From Nitrosomonas sp. (GTDB lineage: Bacteria > Pseudomonadota > Gammaproteobacteria > Burkholderiales > Nitrosomonadaceae): 64,000 bases of DNA. The stretch lies in the NCBI GenBank assembly GCA_019635215.1, contig JAHBZZ010000016.1, forward strand, positions 1 to 64,000, in the 5' to 3' direction. The translations under genes and the position numbers were made by a program. The notes under the pieces were generated by a model. It worked only from the letters and a program-made list of their open reading frames with translations. It had not been told where the DNA came from and searched no databases. Below, one piece after another: positions 26,028 through 36,209 of this stretch. The first letter of the stretch is position 1; each line of letters starts with the position of its first letter.

Positions 26028-27137
26028 TTATTTTGCTTCCTTAGCTGTTAAGGAACCGAGAAATGCCTTGATATCCCTAATCATGCCATGACCGATATGA
26101 TCGTGGCCCAACTGATGTTTCGCCATCAACCGGATGGCTTCATCCAATGTTTCAACGGAACCGTCATGAAAATAAGGCCCTGTTTGCGCCACATTTCTAA
26201 GCCCCGGCACTTTGAATACTTTTTTGTCACTTTCAATGCCAGTCACTTCAAAACGTCCCATATCCGATGTTTCATACGGTACAACCAAACCGATTTTTCG
26301 GTAGGAATTGCCGCCAATAGCGACACCGTTGTGACAATTGATGCAGCCTATGCTGACGAATTTTTTCAAACCGCGTTTCTCGCTTTCATTCAAAGCGTCT
26401 TTATTCCCTTTGAGGAAATCGTCGAACCGTGACGGTGTGAGTAATGTACGCTCAAACGCACCGATGGCCACACCAACATTTTTATAATTCAGCGGATCCT
26501 TTTGGTCACTGAAGGCTTCCGCAAATGATGTTTTATATTCGTCAATTGCTTTGAGTTTTTTGACAACCGCGTCTTCACTCGGCATACCCATTTCAACAGG
26601 ATTCAGAATCGGCCCCAAAGCCTGCTCTTCCACAGTACCCGCACGCCCATCCCAGAATTGCGCGATATGGAGTGCAGCATTCAGGGTAGTCGGAGAATTT
26701 CTGCCGCCGCGCTTACCTTCATGGCCCGGAGAAGTTGGTTCGTTGTCTACACCATAGTTACTGAGGCTGTGACAGGAATTGCAGGCAATCCGATCATTGA
26801 TGGACAATCGTGGATCCAGGTAAAGCTTTTTCCCCAGCTTGATCAAAGCCGCGTTCTTCTGTTCGTCAATGATGGATTCCGGTAACGGCTCAAAAAATTG
26901 CTTCAGTTGAGTCTCATTGAGCATATGGCCATGACCGTGCCCATGTCCTTCCCCATCATGTCCATGATTACCGCCATGTCTTTTACCTTGATGTCCATGT
27001 CCGTCGTTATGCCGATGACCATCGCTTTGTCGCCCATGGTCTTCCTGCTGCCCGGCAGCATCCTGTTTCTGAGTGTTTTCCTGAGCATAAGCCTGCGCAC
27101 TTAAAAAGAACGTCAGTAATAATAAAATTAGTTTCAT
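26028..27137 (-). CDS. Diheme cytochrome c peroxidase/MauG family with His-rich N-terminus
   Basis: About 369 residues from the ATG at 27137, which has a GGAGA site. A cleaved signal (ending AQAYAQ) is followed by a linker of roughly 40 residues with a dozen histidines, then the two-domain CcpA/MauG fold with heme motifs CNSCH (119-123) and CINCH. These periplasmic enzymes reduce H2O2 with electrons from small cytochromes or carry out MauG-like oxidation. The His-rich linker is not part of standard CcpA and may bind Cu, Zn or Ni. The downstream gene also has a His-rich tail. Confidence 0.9.
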   Translation of the reverse strand: MKLILLLLTFFLSAQAYAQENTQKQDAAGQQEDHGRQSDGHRHNDGHGHQGKRHGGNHGHDGEGHGHGHGHMLNETQLKQFFEPLPESIIDEQKNAALIKLGKKLYLDPRLSINDRIACNSCHSLSNYGVDNEPTSPGHEGKRGGRNSPTTLNAALHIAQFWDGRAGTVEEQALGPILNPVEMGMPSEDAVVKKLKAIDEYKTSFAEAFSDQKDPLNYKNVGVAIGAFERTLLTPSRFDDFLKGNKDALNESEKRGLKKFVSIGCINCHNGVAIGGNSYRKIGLVVPYETSDMGRFEVTGIESDKKVFKVPGLRNVAQTGPYFHDGSVETLDEAIRLMAKHQLGHDHIGHGMIRDIKAFLGSLTAKEAK

Positions 27138-27426
27138 AGGATTCTCCATCAACTTGTGTAAATCAAACAAACAGAGTTTTTAAACGATTCATGTCTGCCG
27201 CACAGACTATCAAATCCAGCATTTCAGCAATCGCTGCAGTCGAACAGCAACAATCTATCAAGAATCATCTGATAAAAGAATACGGGCCAACACGTAGGCT
27301 CAATCTGAAATACGGTACAACACAACAAGCCCCGATTCGGGATAACATCAACGTCAGGTCAATACAAAATGAATTATTCACCCCGCCTGAAACAGGTTGT
27401 CGTATCACTTTTATACCATTACGCTA

Positions 27427-27762
27427 TCATGTTTTTGATGCAGGTGGGAAAACATTCTCCAGACCGCCGCCACATTGCCAGCAGATTTGAAAATTATCCG
27501 GATTTTCTTCACCGCACGCGGGACAACTGATCATCTGATTGGATTGCGGCAGCGCTTCGTATTGTTGAACTATTTTACGACCGCGTTCATAATCGTCATC
27601 GCGCATCACCCAGATCTCGGGATAAGCGTGCGTAAAAGGAATGTCACCGGTACCGCCTTGGGCATGCTGATTAAAGAGTTGTGCCGGTATCAGCGCATGT
27701 TCCAGCATATCCAGCACAATATGCGCTTCCATCAGATTATTGGCGGAATAAAGTTTTTTCAT
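27427..27762 (-). CDS. DUF2007 protein with zinc-ribbon
   Basis: A 111-residue protein: residues 1-75 match DUF2007 (MKKLYSANNLMEAHIVLDML, PEIWVMRDDDYERGRKIV), a small ferredoxin-like fold related to PII-type signalling proteins; residues 80-100 add a zinc ribbon with CPACGEENPDNFQICWQCGG. It is presumably a cytoplasmic adaptor. It is divergent from rdgC with about 95 bases between them. Confidence 0.85.
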   Translation of the reverse strand: MKKLYSANNLMEAHIVLDMLEHALIPAQLFNQHAQGGTGDIPFTHAYPEIWVMRDDDYERGRKIVQQYEALPQSNQMISCPACGEENPDNFQICWQCGGGLENVFPPASKT

Positions 27763-27856
27763 GTTTCCAGATAAACAAGCTGCGCCCTGGATTTTACAGG
27801 ATTTCCATTTCCGCCTGTTTTTAATGTACTCATGTCGAGGAGTTTAATTTTTTGAA

Positions 27857-28747
27857 ATGTGGTTTAAGAATTTATTGATTTACCGGATCACCCATGGCGA
27901 TCTCGCATCTTCGGCACTGGAAACGGCACTAGCCGGACATGTATTACAGGATTGCCTGCAAATGGAACTGCATAGCCGCGGCTGGACGATGCCCAAGGAA
28001 AGTCAGCACCAGTTTGTGCACACTTGCAATGAACATCTGCTCATCGCCTTCGGCATGGAAAAAAAGCTGCTGCCGGCGGCAGTAATCAATCAGTATGCCA
28101 AAGACCGCGCCGAGGTCATGGAACAACATCAGGGCTATAAACCGGGCAAAAAACAAATCAGGGATATCAAGGAAGCAGTGCTGATCGAACTGATTCCGCG
28201 CGCTTTCGTGCAGCGGCAAACGACATATGCCTGGATTGATACGGCTAAAAAGCTGCTGATCATTGATACAGCCAATCTTAAAAAAGCTGAAGAACTGACA
28301 GAATTACTGATCAAGACAGTGCACGGATTCAGAATCACGCCATTGACTACGAAAATTTCACCGTCAGCCATTATGACACGCTGGTTATCGGGTGACGAAC
28401 CGCCTGCCGTTTTTACCATTGATCGTGATTGTGAACTGCAAAGCGCCAATGACGAGAAATCCACGGTACGCTATGCGCATCATGTACTGGAAGCTGACGA
28501 AACAAGCCGTCATATTAAGGCAGGTAAAAAAGTTACTCGGCTGGCACTGACCTGGGCAGACAAAATTTCATTCGTTTTACAGGATAACCTGCAAATCAAA
28601 CGTATCCTGCCACTGGATATTGTCAAGGAATCTGCTGACAGTCCGGAATCTGCGGATGATGTATTTAACAGCGATTTTGCCATAATGACCGGGGAAATCA
28701 GTCAATTGCTGCCCGATCTGATCGATGTCCTGGGCGGCGAGAACTGA
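27857..28747 (+). CDS. rdgC: Recombination-associated protein RdgC
   Basis: A 296-residue protein matching RdgC, beginning MWFKNLLIYRI, with HVLEADETSRHIKAGKKVTRLAL in the middle. RdgC forms a ring-shaped dimer around DNA and limits RecA loading. Length is normal (about 300). The start is an ATG after AGGAG at a slightly long distance. The gene is followed by a small palindromic hairpin. Confidence 0.93.
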   Translation: MWFKNLLIYRITHGDLASSALETALAGHVLQDCLQMELHSRGWTMPKESQHQFVHTCNEHLLIAFGMEKKLLPAAVINQYAKDRAEVMEQHQGYKPGKKQIRDIKEAVLIELIPRAFVQRQTTYAWIDTAKKLLIIDTANLKKAEELTELLIKTVHGFRITPLTTKISPSAIMTRWLSGDEPPAVFTIDRDCELQSANDEKSTVRYAHHVLEADETSRHIKAGKKVTRLALTWADKISFVLQDNLQIKRILPLDIVKESADSPESADDVFNSDFAIMTGEISQLLPDLIDVLGGEN

Positions 28748-29136
28748 TTATCATATTCACTAAATCAACCACCGGTTAAAACCGGTAGTTTTAACCTTAT
28801 GATGGACAATAAAATTTAACTTTTATAGATGGCCGAATCTACATTAGTGCTAGAATTATAGTCAAATTTGTTCCGAAAACTCTGTACGTATAAACATGAA
28901 TCCTCGGGTTAAAATTTAATTTGTAGCAGTTCAATGCTATGAAATAAGCGTGTGTATCTTTAATTCATCGATACGGCTTTCAAAGCCAAGATTAAATCGT
29001 CTGGTTAAAATACTGGCCACAAAAGCAAAATTTCATTATCCTTCTAGCAGTTAAAACACTAGAATATTTTTGTTTGCATGATAATAAAATAACAATTTAT
29101 TCGATTGACTAATTAACGAGAAAAGAGAGTATTTTG
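28748..29136. other. AT-rich gap with a small hairpin
   Basis: The palindromic hairpin ACCGGTTAAAACCGGT at 28771-28786 followed by a short T-tract (AGTTTTAACC) is a plausible rdgC terminator. The remaining 300 bases are AT-rich and should contain the promoter of the following lipoprotein gene; nothing else was recognised. Confidence 0.45.
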
Positions 29137-30546
29137 ATGACACTCAATCAAAAGATCAGAAAAAATCTATGGGCTTGCATGGTTCCCGCAGCGATAGCCG
29201 TCGGGTTAACTGCGTGTGATGACGGCAGCATAAGCAGTAGCAGCAGCAATGAATCTGCAACGGTTACGCGTACACGTGCCATGCCAACGGGCGCCGGAAC
29301 CGGTGTGTTAATGAACAGTCCGGTCTCTGGCGTTTCCTATACCGCATCATCCGGTAAAAAAGGTGTTACCAACGAAAAAGGGCATTTCGATTTTAATTAT
29401 GGCGATACGGTTGAATTCAAGCTTGGCGGTTTGACACTTGGCAAAGTTCGAGGCACCCCTGTTGTAACGCCGATGGATCTGGCTGAAGGCGATGACAAGA
29501 AACTGCTGAATCTGCTTGTTCTATTGCAATCGCTCGATACGGACGGCGATGCATCAAACGGCATCACCATTACTGAAGAAGCGGCAGCTGCAGTAAGCAA
29601 TGCAATTAAACTCAACAGCGATCCCGAGGCATTTGCTAGTTCAGCAGAATTACAAAGCGTATTGGAAGCAGCCGGTATCGAACACGCGGCCAAAACCACC
29701 GATGATGCACGTGCGCATTTCATGATTTCCGGTGTAACGACACTGAGTACCCAATTATGGGTCAATTACAACGATAGTACAGCGTATGTTCTGCGCGTAT
29801 CCTCTGATGACAGTGGTGAATATCTGCAAGGCCAGGCAACACCTGATGATTCCTGCGATGAAAACCGTGTTTGTGGCGGACGTACGATCATTCAAGCTGG
29901 CGTAGAACATGGTGTCGCAAAAGCAACTGAATTTGATACCCGTGGTTTCAAGATTCTAGGCGAAACAACCATAGACACCAATCTGAAAGCGGGCTTATCC
30001 GATCCGGGTCCAACCCGGCGCGTTCGCACTGACGGCCTCGATCTGATTAATACCGATATTGTGACGGTACAGCGGGAAAGAGCACAGAAAAGTGTCTTCG
30101 GTGAAATGTTCCATATTGCCAAGCCCATTGAACTCAGTGACGAGAACGAAGTTGTCGAGAAAGAAATCAAGGAAACCCGCTTATCACGAATTGATAATGA
30201 TCCCACTGGTATCGTGGGTGCATGGGCCTATGATGCGGATGTGATTAAAACTAAAACACTGGTGTTTTTTCCGAATAACCGCATGCTGTTAATTGATCCG
30301 GTGGGTGAGGCGACAAGAGAGAATCAGGCAAGATGCGCCAAACCCGGCGTGGAATTTGCATCTTATAACTATAACAAAGGCAGCAACCAACTGAAAATAT
30401 CCGGTTTTACCTACAACACTGACGGCTGCATTGGATTCTCGGGAAGCGACGGCGCACATGGTTTTACCATCAACCCGGACGGCAATACCGCGAAACTTGA
30501 AAAACATGGTGAGGAACCTGTGACGGTTTATCGCATTTCCGGCTAA
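29137..30546 (+). CDS. Large surface or periplasmic lipoprotein
   Basis: About 469 residues. A signal peptide ends in the lipobox LTAC, followed by a Ser-rich linker. Residues about 50-110 (GVLMNSPVSGVSYTASSGKK, then GHFDFNYGDTVEFKLGGLTLG) match the repeated strand module common in proteobacterial adhesin-like lipoproteins that begin with a metal- or carbohydrate-binding beta-domain. The C-terminal 120 residues form another beta-rich domain (IVGAWAYD, MLLIDPVGEA, DGCIGFSG). Function is unknown. The ATG at 29137 is used rather than the TTG directly before it. Confidence 0.75.
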   Translation: MTLNQKIRKNLWACMVPAAIAVGLTACDDGSISSSSSNESATVTRTRAMPTGAGTGVLMNSPVSGVSYTASSGKKGVTNEKGHFDFNYGDTVEFKLGGLTLGKVRGTPVVTPMDLAEGDDKKLLNLLVLLQSLDTDGDASNGITITEEAAAAVSNAIKLNSDPEAFASSAELQSVLEAAGIEHAAKTTDDARAHFMISGVTTLSTQLWVNYNDSTAYVLRVSSDDSGEYLQGQATPDDSCDENRVCGGRTIIQAGVEHGVAKATEFDTRGFKILGETTIDTNLKAGLSDPGPTRRVRTDGLDLINTDIVTVQRERAQKSVFGEMFHIAKPIELSDENEVVEKEIKETRLSRIDNDPTGIVGAWAYDADVIKTKTLVFFPNNRMLLIDPVGEATRENQARCAKPGVEFASYNYNKGSNQLKISGFTYNTDGCIGFSGSDGAHGFTINPDGNTAKLEKHGEEPVTVYRISG

Positions 30547-30747
30547 ACCGGGTCAGTCATTTAATACGCCTAAAACTGCCGGTTTCTCTGAAAACCATTC
30601 GTTTCCGGATTTCTCGGAACTGGCAGTTCGGTTTCTACCGGAGGATAGTTTACCCGTCGTATACGATTACAATAAGATACCGCTCCTTTCTTCCATCCGG
30701 CTCATTTTGTCTTGCCTGTAACGTTTCAGTTTTAAAACAGCCCGAAT

Positions 30748-32964
30748 ATGCCCATTTTGCGTGTCGCACTCAGCATACCAATCGACACGTTGTTTGACTA
30801 TGCGGCAACCGAAGCAAACCGGTCGGATATCGGCTTACGCGTCTGCGTTCCATTCGGCCCCAAAAAATTGATCGGCGTGATCTGGGATGTCTGTTCAGAA
30901 ACCGAAATACCCGCGGACAAACTGAAATCGGCCATCATTATTTTCCGTGACATCCAGCCGCTGCCTGCCGATCTTTTGGCGCTGTTCTCTTTTTGCAGCA
31001 AGTACTATCATCATCCACTGGGTATGGTTGCGGTCAATAGCTTGCCTGCAAAAATGCGCGGCCTTAAACCGGTAACCTTTAAATCTGAAACGCAAAATGT
31101 TGTTTATACACTGTCGGAATATGGCAGACAAATCGACAAATCAGTTATTCCGGCGCGCAATACAGTCATGCATAAGTTGCTTGAAGCCTTGTCCGGGAAT
31201 GCACGGCTTAACTCTCAGGAAGCACGAAAGATTTCATTACGTACAGTCAGGATTTTAAAACAATGGGTAGCAGAAGGATGGGTAGAGGAAAAACATTGTA
31301 AAACCTTACCTGATACGGATGATTCAGTAAAAAAACCGCCTTTGCCTGAACTGACGACCGAACAAACGGCTGCCGTAAATGCAGTCACCATGCAATTCGA
31401 CCGGTTCAATACCTGGCTTTTGCATGGTGTGACCGGTAGCGGCAAAACCGAAGTCTATCTGCGCCTGATTGCAAAGGCGCTGTCTACAAATAAACAGACG
31501 CTGGTACTGATCCCGGAAATCAATCTGACACCTCAACTGGAATCGGTATTTCGCGCACGTTTTACAGAAACAGCCATCGTCAGCCTGCATAGCGGATTGA
31601 ACGATACCGAGCGCCTGCGCGGCTGGCTGCAGGCGCAACAAGGCGCGGCACGTGTCATTCTAGGCACACGGTTGGCCGTATTTACCCCATTGCCGGACCT
31701 GGGGCTTGTCATCGTCGATGAGGAACATGACGGCTCGTTCAAACAGCAGGATGGGTTGCGTTATTCAGCCAGGGATTTGGCCGTTTACCGGGCAAAGCAG
31801 GCGCAGATACCCGTTGTTCTGGGATCGGCAACACCCTCACTGGAAAGTTACCATAAGGCTTTAGCCGGACGTTACCATCATTTGCGCTTGAACCATCGCG
31901 CGGTAAAAAATGCGGCTTTACCGCGGATCGACTGCATTGATATGCGTTCCGAGAAATCCAAGACTGGTTTGACTGCGCATCTGATCCATGCCATCAATAA
32001 TTGTTTATCGCAGCAGCAGCAATCCCTTATTTTTATTAACCGGCGCGGCTATGCACCGGTCTTATTGTGTCGTTCCTGTGGCTGGAGCGCGCTCTGTCAG
32101 CGTTGTTCCAGCCGTCTTGTCGTACATCTCCGGGACAAAAAGCTGTCCTGCCATCATTGTGGCCACCGTGAAGATTTTCCTTATGCCTGTCCACATTGCG
32201 GCGATCCGGATATAAAACCCTTTGGCCGCGGAACACAACGCATTGAAGATACTTTATCCGAACTGTTTCCAGCTGCACGTATTTTACGCATCGACCGTGA
32301 CAGCATCAGCCGCAAAAATGCCTGGCAGAATATATTGCACGCGATTCATCGCCGTGAGGTCGACATTCTGATCGGTACGCAGTTACTTGCAAAAGGACAT
32401 GATTTTCCGAATCTGGCGCTGGTGGGCATTCTGGATTCGGACATTTCACTGTTCAGTACTGATTTCAGAGCCGGGGAGCGTCTTTTTGCACAACTGATGC
32501 AGGTTTCCGGCCGGGCAGGACGGGCGGAAATCGCCGGTCGCGTACTAATTCAGACCGAATATCCCGGCCACCCGCTCTATCAGGCACTGCAACGACATGA
32601 CTATGATGTACTGGCGCAAAACATTCTCGCGGAAAGAAAAATGGCCGGTTTTCCACCGTATGTTTTTCAGGCACTGTTACGCGCGGAAGCGCATAGCCTC
32701 AGTATAGTCAATGATTTTCTGAATGCAGCACATAAGCTCGCTCGATCAATAACCGGCAGCCAAAAAAATAAAAATATCGAAATCTTTGATCCGGTGTCTG
32801 CCACCATGGCACGCCTGAAAGGTATGGAACGGGCGCATCTGCTGGTACAATCGGGCTCACGTCAAAGTCTTCAGCTTTTCCTGGCGAATTGGTGCCAACA
32901 GCTCAATGCGCTGGCATCGCATAAGATACGCTGGATACTGGATGTGGACCCGCTTGAGTTTTAA
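30748..32964 (+). CDS. priA: Primosomal replication protein N' (PriA helicase)
   Basis: A 738-residue PriA. The N-terminal DNA-binding domain is followed by the helicase core with Walker A GVTGSGKTEVYLRL, the DEEH box and GSATPSLES, then the zinc-binding insert with paired CxxC motifs (CRSCGWSALCQRC, CHHCG, CPHCG) and the C-terminal helicase motifs (IGTQLLAKGHDFPNL, QVSGRAGRA). PriA reloads the replisome at stalled forks. It has normal length and all motifs, and starts at an ATG with no strong ribosome-binding site. Confidence 0.96.
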   Translation: MPILRVALSIPIDTLFDYAATEANRSDIGLRVCVPFGPKKLIGVIWDVCSETEIPADKLKSAIIIFRDIQPLPADLLALFSFCSKYYHHPLGMVAVNSLPAKMRGLKPVTFKSETQNVVYTLSEYGRQIDKSVIPARNTVMHKLLEALSGNARLNSQEARKISLRTVRILKQWVAEGWVEEKHCKTLPDTDDSVKKPPLPELTTEQTAAVNAVTMQFDRFNTWLLHGVTGSGKTEVYLRLIAKALSTNKQTLVLIPEINLTPQLESVFRARFTETAIVSLHSGLNDTERLRGWLQAQQGAARVILGTRLAVFTPLPDLGLVIVDEEHDGSFKQQDGLRYSARDLAVYRAKQAQIPVVLGSATPSLESYHKALAGRYHHLRLNHRAVKNAALPRIDCIDMRSEKSKTGLTAHLIHAINNCLSQQQQSLIFINRRGYAPVLLCRSCGWSALCQRCSSRLVVHLRDKKLSCHHCGHREDFPYACPHCGDPDIKPFGRGTQRIEDTLSELFPAARILRIDRDSISRKNAWQNILHAIHRREVDILIGTQLLAKGHDFPNLALVGILDSDISLFSTDFRAGERLFAQLMQVSGRAGRAEIAGRVLIQTEYPGHPLYQALQRHDYDVLAQNILAERKMAGFPPYVFQALLRAEAHSLSIVNDFLNAAHKLARSITGSQKNKNIEIFDPVSATMARLKGMERAHLLVQSGSRQSLQLFLANWCQQLNALASHKIRWILDVDPLEF

Positions 32965-32984
32965 TCGCGGTGTTGTGGCTCCGA

Positions 32985-33584
32985 TCAACCATGCCACTGC
33001 CTGAAGTGTCCCGTATCAACATGAATAAAATCCGAACTCGGATAATATCCGACTCCGCCTACCTGGAGTGATAACACGGCATCACGCAGATCGGTCAGTG
33101 CATGACCGGGCAAACGAATATCGATCGCCTTACCCAACATATGAAGACTTTGTTTTGCGACACCATTGCTTTTTGCACTCAATTGTTCGTTGGTTTTGGG
33201 TGAACGATACCCCGAAATGACGTGAAACTCGCGTTGAGAACCCATTTTATACTGTAGCAGCTGAAGCAGATCGAGCAGATTATGATCTATCGGATAGACT
33301 TCGCCGGTACGATGATCGCGCAGTACCTTCTTAATGGCCAGGAGTCCGTCGGCCTGGTAACCGCCTTCAGCCCAGTAAGTCGCTTGTACACGCTCATTGG
33401 TGTGCAGGTTTAGAAAAGTCAGCTTTCTTTCATTCATATGCAGCATACCGGCATGTGCACCTGAAAATGCGAGTAACCCACAGGCACCGACTCCAGCTTT
33501 CAGCATATGGCGCCGCTTTAGATCAGGTTGCGTGTTCACTTTGGATAAAGCAGATTGATGTTGTGTAAGAAAATGTATTGACAT
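32985..33584 (-). CDS. YcbK-like DUF882 murein endopeptidase
   Basis: A 199-residue protein with a twin-arginine-type leader (KRRHMLKAGVGACGLLAFSG) and a peptidase M15/DUF882 domain showing HVISGYRSPKTNEQL, KSLHMLGKAID-like SLHMLGKAIDIRL and FIHVDTGHFRQW zinc-ligand segments, as in E. coli MepK (YcbK), which cuts peptide cross-links in peptidoglycan. A strong AGGAGG site confirms the start at 33584. It sits directly downstream of an L,D-transpeptidase gene, the same ycbB-ycbK pairing known in enterobacteria, consistent with cleavage and remaking of 3-3 cross-links. Confidence 0.9.
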   Translation of the reverse strand: MSIHFLTQHQSALSKVNTQPDLKRRHMLKAGVGACGLLAFSGAHAGMLHMNERKLTFLNLHTNERVQATYWAEGGYQADGLLAIKKVLRDHRTGEVYPIDHNLLDLLQLLQYKMGSQREFHVISGYRSPKTNEQLSAKSNGVAKQSLHMLGKAIDIRLPGHALTDLRDAVLSLQVGGVGYYPSSDFIHVDTGHFRQWHG

Positions 33585-33654
33585 TCAGGATCCTCCTTTC
33601 TTGGAGCCTGCACCGTATCACGATTTTTCTTTGAGAACAATCATTATGGTGAAA

Positions 33655-35304
33655 TCACTGGCGCGCCAAATTTAAAGCCCGCTCGTCTCTGCCATAAATA
33701 TCCCGCGAATAATGAATATTTTGGCCACTGTCTATCCATGTTGTCAGGTAAACAATATAGACAGGCAATGGTTCAGACAAATTAATCTGTTTTGTTATAC
33801 CCGAATCAATCTGTTGCTTCAATGCTTCCGGCGATATCCTGCCATATAAAGCAAAGTCGGCAAGCAACAAAGGTGCCTCCAGCCTGATGCACCCTGAGCT
33901 GAATGTCCGGATATCTTTATTGAACAATGATTTTGAGGGTGTATCATGCAGATATATGCTGTAGGAATTAGGCAGCATAAATTTTATTGCTCCCAGCGCA
34001 TTTTGCTTACCGGGCTCCTGACGCAAAGCATAGGGAAATCCGCTTTTGATGGCATTCCAGTTTACCGTTTCAGGATCGATTGGGGTTGAACGATAGGTGT
34101 AATCTTCATAAACCCGGATATTCTGCGCCGTGAAATAAGCAGGGTCTCTTTGCTGTTTCGGCAACAAATCCTTGCGCGCAATACTGGCCGGGATGTTCCA
34201 GTAAGGATTAAGAATCATGTGCGTAATCCGGCTATGAAAGCTCGGGGTGGAACGGTATTCACGGCCGACGATAATACGCATATCAAATATGTATTGACCG
34301 TTCTCTATCGCCGTCAACTGAAATCCGGCTATATTCACAAGCAGATAACGTTCACCCAGATCTCTGGGCAACCAGCGCAGGCGTTCCAGATTGATGCGAA
34401 GTTGCTGCAATTTCTCGGCTGGTGTTCTATTCATCGCTTCAACGGTGTTTGGACCGATAATGCCGTCCGCGTTTAAACCATGTTGTCGTTGAAATGCCCT
34501 GACTGCACTTACCAGTGCATTATCGTAACGCGCATGCCGTGTGTTGTCCGATCCGGATATGAGATTGTATTCCGGCAAACCATGCGTTTCATAAGCCTGG
34601 GCAATGCGCTCCCGTATGTGTGGCATCATAGGATGCACATCACCCGGTTTCAATAATGGCAGATTCGGCAGTTGTATCCATGTCACCTGGCGCGCGACCA
34701 GGTCCCTGAATTTAAACAGTGCACTTTTCAGAAGCTGATAATTGGGATTGGTCGTTACCAGACTGTCGAGTGATTGCTGCAAATTGCTAGAATCCAGCGC
34801 CTTCAGCAAAAATTTTACCGCATCAAAATCCGGCTGGGGTATGTGCCAGTCAGGGTCTGTCTCGATGGCTGTATACCGGCCACGATACAGATCACGCATA
34901 AATCGCAACAATGACCGGGTTGTTTGCAATTCCAGCGCATATATTTTCTCAGGCGTATAGTCTGAGAAGAGTTGTATCAACTGATCTAACGCATAATCCT
35001 TACGTTCAAGACCATGGTCTTCAGCTGTCGCTATAAATGCCAAAGCTGTACTGAATTGAGGAGCAGGTTGTCCGGATCTTACCCAAACGGGTTGATAATT
35101 GCGCTCGTTATAAAAATCCCGTAATGCAACGAATTCATCACTATCCAATTCTTGTCCGGATAAATTCCGGATAAGTAATGTGTCAAATTCTTCACGCAGC
35201 GTTTCAGCTTCTGACGAAAATACACAGGTCGAAACGATAAGCAACAATACAAAGACAGGTATGCAAAAGCATCTGTATAGCGTATGAAAACAGGTTGGAA
35301 TCAT
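33655..35304 (-). CDS. L,D-transpeptidase, YcbB/LdtD family
   Basis: A 549-residue exported enzyme (signal ends near STCVFS). It contains a peptidoglycan-binding domain (RAFQRQHGLNADGIIGPNTVEAMN) and a YkuD catalytic domain with the motif HDTPSKSLF then SSGCIRLEAP, where the cysteine is the nucleophile. YcbB-type enzymes make 3-3 cross-links in peptidoglycan and are inhibited by carbapenems. It is operon-linked with the YcbK-like endopeptidase. Confidence 0.93.
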   Translation of the reverse strand: MIPTCFHTLYRCFCIPVFVLLLIVSTCVFSSEAETLREEFDTLLIRNLSGQELDSDEFVALRDFYNERNYQPVWVRSGQPAPQFSTALAFIATAEDHGLERKDYALDQLIQLFSDYTPEKIYALELQTTRSLLRFMRDLYRGRYTAIETDPDWHIPQPDFDAVKFLLKALDSSNLQQSLDSLVTTNPNYQLLKSALFKFRDLVARQVTWIQLPNLPLLKPGDVHPMMPHIRERIAQAYETHGLPEYNLISGSDNTRHARYDNALVSAVRAFQRQHGLNADGIIGPNTVEAMNRTPAEKLQQLRINLERLRWLPRDLGERYLLVNIAGFQLTAIENGQYIFDMRIIVGREYRSTPSFHSRITHMILNPYWNIPASIARKDLLPKQQRDPAYFTAQNIRVYEDYTYRSTPIDPETVNWNAIKSGFPYALRQEPGKQNALGAIKFMLPNSYSIYLHDTPSKSLFNKDIRTFSSGCIRLEAPLLLADFALYGRISPEALKQQIDSGITKQINLSEPLPVYIVYLTTWIDSGQNIHYSRDIYGRDERALNLARQ

Positions 35305-35708
35305 TGATCGTTACACAACTCGATATCGTTTGTTCAACAAATTACTGCGGATTCACGCTTAGATTGACAATATACGCGAAAACCAGGTAATCCATGAAAA
35401 AGAATAAAAGGCTTTTTATGTGATCGTCCTGATGGCTTATTTATATCAAGAACTCACCGCCCCGGAATAGGATGAATATACCCAGTTTTATGAGACCATT
35501 GTAGGCAATGGTTCATTATGCAAACGGTCAATGCGCTGATTGAAGCATTCCGCATCGATTCATGTTAAACCTTACCGCGCAACATGCAGAAAACCCGGTG
35601 CCCCGAACACTTTCGCTGCAACTACCCCGACATCATGGCAAAACGTGCGCGGGGTAATTCCGGGCAAATGGACTGATACGCATAAACGATCAAAACAATG
35701 AACCGGTT
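35305..35708. other. Intergenic region with possible decayed coding text
   Basis: About 400 bases. On the plus strand a frame near 35418-35680 has code-like composition (YLYQELTAPE, then DEYTQFYETIVGNGSLCKRS) but is broken by stops and shifts frame, so it may be a decayed gene. I cannot name the family. No hairpin or repeat was recognised. Confidence 0.3.
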
Positions 35709-36185
35709 TTAATCTTCCTTTTTCACGACGATGTGCTCTTTTTGCGCACTCAAGGTACCATGATCGATAATCGCCAATGTCAATCGTGAAATTGCCACGC
35801 GCTTACCCGTGGCTTCTTCGGTGATATCGGTCTGCCAGACCTGTGTGCGCCGTCCGGTATGCAACGGTGTGCAGGTACCGATCACGTGACCTTTGGTCAC
35901 AGCGCGGATATGGTTGATATTCAGTTCCAGACCGACTGCGCGGTATTGATCAGGATCGATAGTCATCCAGCCGGAAACACTGCCCAGTGTTTCGGATAAT
36001 ACGCAGCTGGCCCCACCATGCATAATGCCAAACGGCTGTGTGGTACGTTGATCGACCGGCATACGCGCTTTCAAAAAATCAGGGCCGACCTCAGTAAAAT
36101 GAATGCCTATATGTTCACCCATATTGGCATTTCGCAAACCTTCAAGATATTCAATAGTGTAATCTTTAAACCAGATGCTGCTCAT
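35709..36185 (-). CDS. Hotdog-fold thioesterase (PaaI/YdiI type)
   Basis: A 158-residue single-hotdog enzyme. The sequence FGIMHGGASCVLSETLGSVS contains the conserved HGG and catalytic glutamate region of the 4-hydroxybenzoyl-CoA thioesterase-2 class (MenI/YdiI, PaaI). It hydrolyses acyl- or aroyl-CoA. The gene lies just downstream of a DsbA-like gene on the same strand, 24 bases apart. Confidence 0.9.
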   Translation of the reverse strand: MSSIWFKDYTIEYLEGLRNANMGEHIGIHFTEVGPDFLKARMPVDQRTTQPFGIMHGGASCVLSETLGSVSGWMTIDPDQYRAVGLELNINHIRAVTKGHVIGTCTPLHTGRRTQVWQTDITEEATGKRVAISRLTLAIIDHGTLSAQKEHIVVKKED

Positions 36186-36209
36186 AACGTTCCCTAAGTT
36201 ATTTTTATT

